A stretch of 64,000 bases of DNA from an uncultured Pelagibacteraceae bacterium (GTDB taxonomy: Bacteria; Pseudomonadota; Alphaproteobacteria; Pelagibacterales; Pelagibacteraceae), in assembly GCA_902609855.1 (NCBI GenBank), contig CACLTL010000004.1, forward strand, positions 1 to 64,000, written 5' to 3'. The translations under genes and the position numbers were made by a program. The notes beneath the pieces are model-generated. The model made no database searches. It had not been told where the DNA came from and was given only the letters and a program-made list of their open reading frames with translations. This document shows positions 57,509 through 64,000 of this stretch, in pieces. Each line of letters begins with the position of its first letter. Position 1 is the stretch's first letter.

Positions 57509-59146
57509 ATGTTTGGCCTGAAAAGTGTCTATTTTTATTTAATCGCATGTCAGATAATACTAATTAAATTTTTTAAAAAAATTTACTTTTCATCTAAAAA
57601 CTATAATAAATCTCTAGAATCAAAAACACCTCAACAAGTTTATTATAATCCAAATCCTTTTTTACTATCAATCATAACTTCTTACACTGATCATTCATTT
57701 AAAATAAGTGAAATTGACCCAAATATTTTTTGGTTTGATGATAAAAAAAAAGACTCTAAACAAATGCATAATTTTTTCTGGTTAAGTCTTATAGATAGAA
57801 AAGCAGATCATACAAAATTAAAAAAAATTATTTATATTTGGATGCTCAAAAATTCTAAATATAAAAAGAAAATATGGGAAACATCAACTTTAAGTGCAAG
57901 AATTACAAGCTGGATTCTTAATGTTGATATAATTTTGAACAATAGCACCTTTGAATTTAGGAAAAACTTTTTAAATTGTATTGTAAGTCAAACCAATCAC
58001 TTAAAGAAAAATGTAAGATTTGAAAAAGATCTTTCCAGAAAAATTGAGATCTTAACTGCAATTATTCTTACTGGCCTTGTTTTTAAAGAATATGAGTCAA
58101 ACTTCGATAATGGTATTAAGGAATTAGAAATACTTGTTAAAGATTTTTTTGATAATAACGGATTTCCGCTGTCGAGAAATCCTTATGATTTATTTTTTTT
58201 TACAAAATATTTAATTTTTTGCAAAGAAATAATTAAAGATAGTCAAAAATATGTTCCGGAATTTTTAGAAGATATCATTGAAAAGAGTTTAAATTGTATA
58301 AATTATATTAAAACACCTAATGATCAATTACCTTTATTTAATGGAGCTTCCTCTCTTAACTTGAAACAAATTGAAAAATATTTGGATAAGTCAAATTCAG
58401 ATAAAAAAAATAGTAACTTAGGCGGCTTATATAAAATAAAATATAAAAATCACTTTTTTATAATTGATATTGATAAACCTCCAAAAAAGAAATTCTCAAA
58501 ATCATATCAATCTGGGCCTTTGTCTTTTGAATATTTTCTAGATGGAATTAAAATAATAACTAATTCAGGTTTTGGAATTCAGATCTCAAAAAAAATTGAA
58601 ATGCTCAGCAGGCTTACAGCGTGTCAGTCAACTTTAAATATAAATGACACTTCAATTACTAAATTTGAAAGAAATGAAATGATCAATAAAGTTTTTGGGA
58701 ATTCAATTCAAGACAGTTTTAAATCATTTGACTTTTTCCCAAAAAATGAAAATAGCATTGTAGGTTGTTCAGCATCTAATAATGGTTATGAGAAAAAATT
58801 TGGTTGCACCCACAAAAGAGAAATTTACATTAATAAAGAAGAGAATTATCTCAAGGGTACGGATTATATTTTTAAAGCCAAAGATGGATATCCGATCAGA
58901 TATACTTTCAGATTTTATGTTAATCCTGAACTTAGTGTAATAAAAACTATGAGTGGGAATAGTGCTCTAATTCAAATTGCTAAAAATAAGTCACTTCTAT
59001 TTAAGATGTATAATGAGAATTTAGAGATAGAGAAAAGTATATTTTTAGCTGGAAAAAAAATTGTAGATAATGCTTGTATAACTATAAGTGGTAATTTAGT
59101 TAATAAAAATAAAATTTTTAATTGGGAGATAAGAAAAAATACTTAA
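57509..59146 (+). CDS. Heparinase II/III-like protein
   Basis: A 545-residue protein with an alpha-helical N-terminal half and a beta-rich C-terminal half (from about residue 300), the heparinase II/III arrangement. Recognisable are NPYDLFFFTKYLIFCKEI, LPLFNGAS (start of the beta domain) and GPLSFEYFLDGIKIITNSG. The presence of such genes between rpe and purH is widespread in alphaproteobacteria; the substrate there is unknown, possibly a cell-wall or exopolysaccharide sugar chain. It is not clearly secreted by signal peptide; the N-terminal hydrophobic stretch (residues 4-20) could anchor it. Confidence 0.8.
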   Translation: MFGLKSVYFYLIACQIILIKFFKKIYFSSKNYNKSLESKTPQQVYYNPNPFLLSIITSYTDHSFKISEIDPNIFWFDDKKKDSKQMHNFFWLSLIDRKADHTKLKKIIYIWMLKNSKYKKKIWETSTLSARITSWILNVDIILNNSTFEFRKNFLNCIVSQTNHLKKNVRFEKDLSRKIEILTAIILTGLVFKEYESNFDNGIKELEILVKDFFDNNGFPLSRNPYDLFFFTKYLIFCKEIIKDSQKYVPEFLEDIIEKSLNCINYIKTPNDQLPLFNGASSLNLKQIEKYLDKSNSDKKNSNLGGLYKIKYKNHFFIIDIDKPPKKKFSKSYQSGPLSFEYFLDGIKIITNSGFGIQISKKIEMLSRLTACQSTLNINDTSITKFERNEMINKVFGNSIQDSFKSFDFFPKNENSIVGCSASNNGYEKKFGCTHKREIYINKEENYLKGTDYIFKAKDGYPIRYTFRFYVNPELSVIKTMSGNSALIQIAKNKSLLFKMYNENLEIEKSIFLAGKKIVDNACITISGNLVNKNKIFNWEIRKNT

Positions 59147-59148
59147 TA

Positions 59149-60699
59149 ATGAATTTAAAAGTAAAAAATGCACTTATATCTGTTTCAAATAAAGAGAACC
59201 TTATATCGCTGCTCAAGACTCTAAAAAAATTTAATATAAATATTATAAGTTCAGGGGGAACATATTCCTCGATAAAACGATTGGGATACCAATGTACTGA
59301 GTTATCTAAGTATACAGGTTTTAAAGAAATGTTAGATGGAAGAGTTAAAACTCTTCACCCAAAAATTCACGCAGGAATTCTTCACGATAGACAAAATAAA
59401 AAGCACAAAAAAGAAATGTCAAAGCAAAATTTTCCATCTATTGATTTGATTGTAGTAAACTTTTATCCATTTCAAAAAATAGTTTTAAGCACAAAAAATT
59501 CGAAACAAGTAATTGAAAATATTGATATTGGAGGACCAACAATGGTTAGAGCTGCTGCAAAAAATTTTAAAAATGTAACCATAATAACAAACAGAGATGA
59601 CTATGCGTCCTTGATTAAGGAATTAGAAAAATTGAAGGGAAAAACATCTCTAAAATTTAGGGAACTAATGTCTTCAAAAGCTTTCGGACTTACTGCTTAT
59701 TATGATGCAATGATTTCAGACTGGTTTAACAAGAAGCTTAAAATTGAATTTCCAGAAAGAAAAACAATATTTGGTAGGAAATTTAAGAAATTAAGATACG
59801 GCGAAAACCCACATCAACAAAGCTCTATATACATAAATGACTTTGATGATAAAAAATTAAGATTTAATCAAATTCATGGTAAAGAATTAAGTCACAACAA
59901 TTATAACGATATTTTTTCCTCATTAGAAATTTTAAACACTTTAAAGAAAAACTCTGGAACAGTAATTATCAAGCACGCAAATCCTTGTGGAGTTGCTGAG
60001 AATAAAGTTCCTTTAATTTCTTTTAAAAATGCATATGCCAGTGATCCTGTAAGTGCTTTCGGTGGAGTGATAGCTTGCAATTATAAAGTGAATAAAAAAA
60101 TTGCCCTTGAGATTACAAAAAATTTTTTAGAAGTTATTCTTGCTAAAGGTTTTGACAAGGAGTCTCTGAAAATATTAAAAAAGAAAAAAAATTTGCGAAT
60201 TATTGATATAAGTAATTTCCAAATGAAAAATTTATCATCCGTAAAATTATTCGATGGGTCTTTTTTATTACAAAACAAAGATAATTTCGTTATCGATAAA
60301 AAAAGATTGAGATGTGTTACTAAGTTAAAACCGAGTAAAAAAGAGTTGGCTGAAATAAGTTTTGCTTTTAATATTTGTAAATACGTTAAATCAAACGCGA
60401 TTGTAATATGTAGAAACTTTTCTACTATCGGCATCGGTGCGGGTCAACCAAGCAGAATAGATAGTTGTAAAATTGCAGTTCAAAAAGCAAAACAGTTTCA
60501 ATCTTCTAAAATTAGAAATTCAATTGCTGCATCTGATGCCTTTTTTCCTTTTGCAGATGGTATAGCCACACTTATTAAAGCTGGCGTAAAAACTATTATT
60601 CAACCAGGTGGTTCGATAAGAGATCAGGAAGTTATAAATGCTGCTGACAAAGCTAAAATTAAAATGCTTTTTACAGGTATTAGACATTTTAATCACTAA
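59149..60699 (+). CDS. purH: Bifunctional AICAR formyltransferase/IMP cyclohydrolase
   Basis: Last two steps of IMP synthesis, about 516 residues. The start is the ATG at 59149 (MNLKVKNALISVSNK), two bases after the heparinase stop; a TTG nine codons upstream would overlap that gene. The N-terminal cyclohydrolase domain has ISSGGTYSSIKRLGY and GRVKTLHPKIHAGIL. The formyltransferase domain has LRYGENPHQQSS and IKHANPCGVAE, with SDAFFPFADG near the C-terminus. Convergent overlap of four bases with the pterin dehydratase gene. Confidence 0.97.
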   Translation: MNLKVKNALISVSNKENLISLLKTLKKFNINIISSGGTYSSIKRLGYQCTELSKYTGFKEMLDGRVKTLHPKIHAGILHDRQNKKHKKEMSKQNFPSIDLIVVNFYPFQKIVLSTKNSKQVIENIDIGGPTMVRAAAKNFKNVTIITNRDDYASLIKELEKLKGKTSLKFRELMSSKAFGLTAYYDAMISDWFNKKLKIEFPERKTIFGRKFKKLRYGENPHQQSSIYINDFDDKKLRFNQIHGKELSHNNYNDIFSSLEILNTLKKNSGTVIIKHANPCGVAENKVPLISFKNAYASDPVSAFGGVIACNYKVNKKIALEITKNFLEVILAKGFDKESLKILKKKKNLRIIDISNFQMKNLSSVKLFDGSFLLQNKDNFVIDKKRLRCVTKLKPSKKELAEISFAFNICKYVKSNAIVICRNFSTIGIGAGQPSRIDSCKIAVQKAKQFQSSKIRNSIAASDAFFPFADGIATLIKAGVKTIIQPGGSIRDQEVINAADKAKIKMLFTGIRHFNH

Positions 60700-61034
60700 A
60701 TAATTTTGTCAATTTTTGCTGCTAAAATAAAATCACTTTCTGCAAGTCCTTTAATAGCATGTGTAAAAATTTTAATTTTACAATAGCCCCATCCAAAAGA
60801 AATATCTGGATGATGGTTTTCTTCTTCAGCTAAATTACCAACTTTATTAACAAAATTTTGACTTTCTTGGAAGTTCTTAAATTTAAATTCTTTGATTAAA
60901 TAAAAATTTTCACCATCGTTTTTTTTGACATCCCAGCCGTCAACTTTTTTTAAATACTTATGTATTTCACTTTTATCAAATGGTGGAATATTTCCATCAC
61001 AAGCAACACATTTTTTTTTAGACAAATCATTCAT
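60696..61034 (-). CDS. Pterin-4a-carbinolamine dehydratase
   Basis: A small soluble enzyme of about 112 residues that dehydrates hydroxy-tetrahydropterin, a by-product of aromatic amino acid hydroxylases. The active-site region is EEENHHPDISFGWGYCKIKIFTHAIKGL, with two His and one later His of the catalytic triad, and the N-terminal KVDGWDVKKNDGENFYL fits. The start is the ATG at 61034 (MNDLSKK); an upstream in-frame ATG would extend it across the tRNA gene and so is not real. The function of PCD here is uncertain, as no phenylalanine hydroxylase is in view. Confidence 0.9.
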   Translation of the reverse strand: MNDLSKKKCVACDGNIPPFDKSEIHKYLKKVDGWDVKKNDGENFYLIKEFKFKNFQESQNFVNKVGNLAEEENHHPDISFGWGYCKIKIFTHAIKGLAESDFILAAKIDKII

Positions 61035-61043
61035 TATGTAACG

Positions 61044-61118
61044 TGGAGCGGGCAAAGGGGTTCGAACCCTCGACCTTCTCGTTGGCAACGAGACGCTCTA
61101 CCACTGAGCTATGCCCGC
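61044..61118 (-). tRNA. tRNA-Gly (anticodon GCC)
   Basis: The minus strand folds as a cloverleaf: acceptor GCGGGCA with TGCCCGC, D arm GCTC..GAGC, anticodon stem TCTCG/CGAGA with loop TTGCCAA, T arm with TTCGAAC. The discriminator is T and CCA is encoded at 61044-61046. The anticodon GCC reads GGU and GGC codons. Confidence 0.97.
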
Positions 61119-61209
61119 AATTAAACAAGTATAGTACACACTCTTATCAATGGTCAACCATTATAAAATGTCACTACCTACAATCAAATTATTTTTATAT
61201 AATAATCTT

Positions 61210-61827
61210 ATGAAAAAATTTCCTGAAGTTATTCCAATTTTTCCATTAAGTGGCGTCATATATTTTCCTGGCACAAATCTACCATTAAATATATTTGAGG
61301 AAAGGTATTTGAATTTAGTAAATGATGCTTATAAAAAAGATAAATTAATGGGCATGATCCAATCTAAAAAGAACGGTGACACCGTTTATAATGTTGGTTG
61401 TTTAGGAAAGATAAGTGACTACCAAAAAAGTGAGGATGGAAGAATTTTGATTAATCTGACAGGTGTTTTAAGATTTAAAATTCTTAAAGAAATTTCCAGT
61501 AACAAATTATATAGAGAATTTAAAGTTGACTATAATAATTTTATTCATGATATAGATAATAAGGAAACTGAGATTAATGTTGAAGGTTTAATGACAAAAG
61601 CTAAAGTTTTTTTCAAAAAGAATGGTTTACTTCTTAACTGGAGAGAATTTGAGAAATTAAATCATGTACAAAGAATTAATACTTTATCAATGATTGCTCC
61701 GATTACTAATGAAGAAAAACAAAAGCTTCTGGAGTCAGTCTCTTTAGAAAATAAAGTAAAAACTCTTGAAAGTATTATTAGCTTTTATTTACATGAAACA
61801 GGGTCAAATAATCAAACAATACAATAA
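61210..61827 (+). CDS. LON substrate-binding (PUA-like) domain protein
   Basis: About 205 residues made only of the N-terminal domain of Lon protease, with no AAA+ or Ser-Lys protease parts. The pattern PIFPLSGVIYFPGTNLPLNIFEERYLNLVNDA near the N-terminus and VGCLGKISDYQKSEDGRILINLTGVLRFKI match. The start is the ATG at 61210 (MKKFPEV), where the family begins. Role unknown. Convergent with rho, whose stop is two bases away. Confidence 0.9.
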   Translation: MKKFPEVIPIFPLSGVIYFPGTNLPLNIFEERYLNLVNDAYKKDKLMGMIQSKKNGDTVYNVGCLGKISDYQKSEDGRILINLTGVLRFKILKEISSNKLYREFKVDYNNFIHDIDNKETEINVEGLMTKAKVFFKKNGLLLNWREFEKLNHVQRINTLSMIAPITNEEKQKLLESVSLENKVKTLESIISFYLHETGSNNQTIQ

Positions 61828-61829
61828 TT

Positions 61830-63104
61830 CTAATTTGCTGATTTATTCATAGAATCGAAAAAGTCAGCATTATTTTTGGTATTTTTAAGTTTAGCAATTA
61901 GGAATTCAATACCATCCATTGTCCCCATAGGACTTATAATTCTTCGAAGAACATTCATTTTAGATAAGTCATCTTTTTCAAATAGAAGCTCTTCTCTTCT
62001 TGTTCCTGATCTAGTGATATCTAGAGCTGGATAAATTCTCTTGTCTGCAACTTTTCTATCTAGTATTAATTCTGAATTACCAGTACCTTTAAATTCCTCA
62101 AAAATTACTTCATCCATTCTACTGCCGGTATCAATAAGGGCTGTGGAAATTATTGTTAATGAGCCGCCTTCCTCAACATTTCTTGCTGCACCAAAAAATC
62201 TTTTTGGTCTTTGAAGAGCATTCGCATCAACACCTCCTGTTAAAACTTTACCAGAACTTGGGATTACTGCATTATAAGCTCTACCTAATCTTGTAATAGA
62301 GTCTAATAAAATTACTACGTCTTTTTTGTGTTCGACCAGACGCTTAGCTTTTTCTATTACCATTTCTGCTACGGCAACGTGCCTAGAAGCAGGTTCATCA
62401 AATGTTGATGCAACTACCTCACCTTTTACGGATCTTTGCATATCTGTAACTTCCTCTGGTCTTTCATCAATTAGTAAAACCATCAAATAACACTCTGGGT
62501 GATTAGCAGTTATAGATTGTGCAATATTTTGAAGTATTATGGTCTTTCCAGCTCTTGGCGGTGAAACAATCAATGACCTCTGTCCCTTGCCGATAGGACT
62601 AACTAAGTCAATTAATCTAGCTGTATTGTCAGGTTTTTTTTCAACCTTATTGGTCTCTACCTCTAATTTTATTCTCTCATTAGGATATAAAGGGGTTAAA
62701 TTATCAAATGCTATTTTATTTTTTCCTTTTTCGGGTTCATCAAAATTAATTTTATTTACTTTTAAAAGAGCAAAATATCTTTCTGCATCTTTAGGTCCTC
62801 TTATTTCACCCTCAACAGAGTCACCGGTCCTTAAACCAAATCTTCTAATTTGACTAGGACTAACGTAAATATCGTCCGGCCCTGGTAAATAATTAGACTC
62901 TATCGCTCTAAGAAAGCCAAAACCGTCTTGTAACACTTCTAAAACACCTGTGGCAGTAATTTGTTCATTCTTTTCAGCTAATTTTTTCAATATAGCAAAA
63001 AGAATTTCTTGTTTTCTTAATGTGCTTGGGTTTTCAATACCTAATTTTTCAGCTTCATTAATAAGCTCTGCAGGGTTTTTTTGCTTTAGTTCTTGTAAAT
63101 TCAT
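61830..63104 (-). CDS. rho: Transcription termination factor Rho
   Basis: Hexameric RNA-dependent ATPase, 424 residues. The N-terminal helix-extended-loop domain has [22 protein letters not shown] (residues 1-22), followed by the cold-shock-like RNA-binding part [23 protein letters not shown]. The ATPase core has the Walker [13 protein letters not shown] and the Walker [14 protein letters not shown]. It is of normal length. Since clear intrinsic terminators are rare in this window, Rho may carry much of termination. Confidence 0.98.
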   Translation of the reverse strand: MNLQELKQKNPAELINEAEKLGIENPSTLRKQEILFAILKKLAEKNEQITATGVLEVLQDGFGFLRAIESNYLPGPDDIYVSPSQIRRFGLRTGDSVEGEIRGPKDAERYFALLKVNKINFDEPEKGKNKIAFDNLTPLYPNERIKLEVETNKVEKKPDNTARLIDLVSPIGKGQRSLIVSPPRAGKTIILQNIAQSITANHPECYLMVLLIDERPEEVTDMQRSVKGEVVASTFDEPASRHVAVAEMVIEKAKRLVEHKKDVVILLDSITRLGRAYNAVIPSSGKVLTGGVDANALQRPKRFFGAARNVEEGGSLTIISTALIDTGSRMDEVIFEEFKGTGNSELILDRKVADKRIYPALDITRSGTRREELLFEKDDLSKMNVLRRIISPMGTMDGIEFLIAKLKNTKNNADFFDSMNKSAN

Positions 63105-63167
63105 GAAATTGTATTGTTAAATAGGAAAGTATTAAAAATATATGACTTTTTAGAAAAAATTCAAGCC

Positions 63168-63602
63168 CTATATTAAAGGTTTAAAAACAACAACAAACAC
63201 AACAACAATAAGTGTAATAGTAGGCACTTCATTAATAATTCTATAAAATTTTGATGATTTTTGATTATTACCTATTGCAAAATCATTTAAATATTTGCCT
63301 AGTAAAAAATGATAATAAGTTAATATTAAAACTGATATAATTTTAATTTGCATCCATAACTCAGTAAAAATATCAAAACCTAAACTATGAATTAACAAGA
63401 TTCCAAATAGCCAAGACAAAATCATTGCTGGCATCATTATATAATTGTAAAGTCTTCTTTCCATTGTTTTAAAAACATATTTTTGAGACTCATGCGTAGC
63501 ATCTGAATGATAAACAAAAATTCTTGGAAGATATAAAAGCCCAGCCATCCAAGATATTACCGCGATTAAGTGTAATGATTTAAAGAGCAAATAAAAATTC
63601 AT
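63168..63602 (-). CDS. hemJ: Protoporphyrinogen oxidase HemJ
   Basis: A 144-residue, four-helix membrane protein that oxidises protoporphyrinogen IX. MNFYLLFKSLHLIAVISWMAGLLYLPRIFVYH at the start contains the conserved His11 and the WMAGLLYLPR motif. YNYIMMPAMILSWLFGILL and IKIISVLILTYYHFLLGKYLNDFA follow. It lies three bases after the hemH stop and ends before rho. Confidence 0.93.
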   Translation of the reverse strand: MNFYLLFKSLHLIAVISWMAGLLYLPRIFVYHSDATHESQKYVFKTMERRLYNYIMMPAMILSWLFGILLIHSLGFDIFTELWMQIKIISVLILTYYHFLLGKYLNDFAIGNNQKSSKFYRIINEVPTITLIVVVFVVVFKPLI

Positions 63603-63605
63603 TTT

Positions 63606-64000
63606 CTAAATATATTTTTTTACAAGCTTTTCAAATAAATTAATATGATCTGAACTATCATTCAAACATGGGATCATATCAAAATTTTCTCCACCATTAT
63701 TCATAAAGCTTTCTTTGCCTTGAATATTTATTTCTTCTAAAGTTTCAACACAATCTGATGCAAAGCCAGGGCAAATAACCAATAGGTTTTTTATACCTTT
63801 TTTAGGTAAACTTTCTAAAGTTTTATCTGTGTAAGGTGTAAGCCATTCCTGAGGTCCAAATCTTGATTGAAAAGTGGTTTGGATATCAACGGATTTGAAT
63901 GCCTCTTTCATAAGTCTTGTAGTCTTATGACAATAGCAGTGATAAGGATCACCTTTGTCAAAATATTTTTTTGGTATTCCATGATAGGAAGAAATAATTA
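63606..64000 (-). CDS. hemH: Ferrochelatase (partial, N-terminus off window)
   Basis: The frame is open from the right edge to the stop at 63606, giving about 130 residues of the C-terminal part. It contains the conserved SYHGIPKKYFDKGDPYHCYCHKT (as SxHGxPxxY, with the active-site His) and FQSRFGPQEWLTPYTDKTL, and the C-terminal LVICPGFASDCVETLEEI with the acidic residues near the iron site. It inserts ferrous iron into protoporphyrin IX. Upstream of hemJ, it forms a heme pair. Confidence 0.97.
   Translation of the reverse strand, partial: IISSYHGIPKKYFDKGDPYHCYCHKTTRLMKEAFKSVDIQTTFQSRFGPQEWLTPYTDKTLESLPKKGIKNLLVICPGFASDCVETLEEINIQGKESFMNNGGENFDMIPCLNDSSDHINLFEKLVKKYI

Noticed and set aside
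60081-60434. Minus-strand frame of 117 codons inside purH
   Set aside because: Antisense shadow of AT-rich coding sequence; Phe/Leu/Ile-rich with no family match and no promoter or ribosome site.
61035-61088. N-terminal extension of the pterin dehydratase
   Set aside because: The extra residues are read across the 3-prime half of tRNA-Gly; the conserved enzyme starts at 61034.
61150-61209. Longer start for the LON domain protein
   Set aside because: The added 20 residues are not part of the domain; the ATG at 61210 begins at the family N-terminus.

Overview
The window is a very AT-rich, tightly packed bacterial chromosome segment. About 68 protein genes lie in 64 kb, neighbouring genes are usually separated by fewer than 25 bases or overlap, and no gap between genes exceeds about 180 bases. 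Gene content and order point to a streamlined marine alphaproteobacterium of the SAR11 clade (Pelagibacterales, Candidatus Pelagibacter-like). The pointers are a TCA cluster with a mmsA-type aldehyde dehydrogenase, a glycolate oxidase cluster, TRAP transport, Ccm (system I) cytochrome c maturation, the rpe-heparinase-purH order, and tiny intergenic spaces. The assignment is inference from content; no rRNA is present to confirm it. I see no insertion sequence, prophage, CRISPR array or rRNA operon.

Layout. 1-4709 (minus): sucA (cut by the window edge), sucD and sucC. 4713-7172: a probable membrane glycosyltransferase and a SAM methyltransferase sit between sucC and mdh and look like an accessory insertion. 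7169-20093 (minus): fourteen genes with gaps of at most 23 bases, in transcription order ffh-rpsP-trmD-rplS-leuC-leuD-leuB-asd-sdhC-sdhD-sdhA-sdhB-mmsA-mdh. 20094-20260: a divergent spacer with four tandem stem-loops, a good structured-RNA candidate. 20261-22012 (plus): dapF and ftsY. 21995-28354 (minus): a hydrolase, an EamA exporter, a 59-residue membrane protein, an amidase and a TRAP transporter. 28469-35805 (minus): a glyoxylate and 2-hydroxyacid module (2-hydroxyacid dehydrogenase, glcF, glcE, glcD, aminotransferase, FMN 2-hydroxyacid dehydrogenase). 35811-40469 (minus): a PagL-like protein and ccmHGFEDC. 40647-49768: mixed housekeeping genes (hspQ, yciB, Bax inhibitor-1 family, aldo/keto reductase, argG, folD, MscS channel, hemD and hemC). 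49826-56383: tsaD, an EVE protein, an acetyl-CoA synthetase with an extremely basic N-terminal tail, and a two-subunit sodium/solute symporter. 56460-64000: rpe, a heparinase-like protein, purH, a pterin dehydratase, tRNA-Gly, a LON-domain protein, rho, hemJ and hemH (cut by the window edge).

How the genes work together. The left third encodes much of the oxidative TCA cycle (2-oxoglutarate to oxaloacetate) linked with leucine and aspartate-family biosynthesis and the protein-export and ribosome genes. The middle encodes import and oxidation of small carboxylates (TRAP importer, amidase, glycolate oxidase, glyoxylate reductase, transaminase), which would feed the TCA cycle. The acs-symporter pair suggests acetate or other short carboxylate use. 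Heme synthesis (hemC, hemD, hemJ, hemH) and Ccm genes supply cytochromes.

The most unusual features are the Lys/Arg-rich tail on Acs, the charged low-complexity tails on ribosomal proteins bS16 and bL19, the loss of rimM from its usual operon, the structured leader upstream of ffh, and an EF-hand-like loop inside the symporter.
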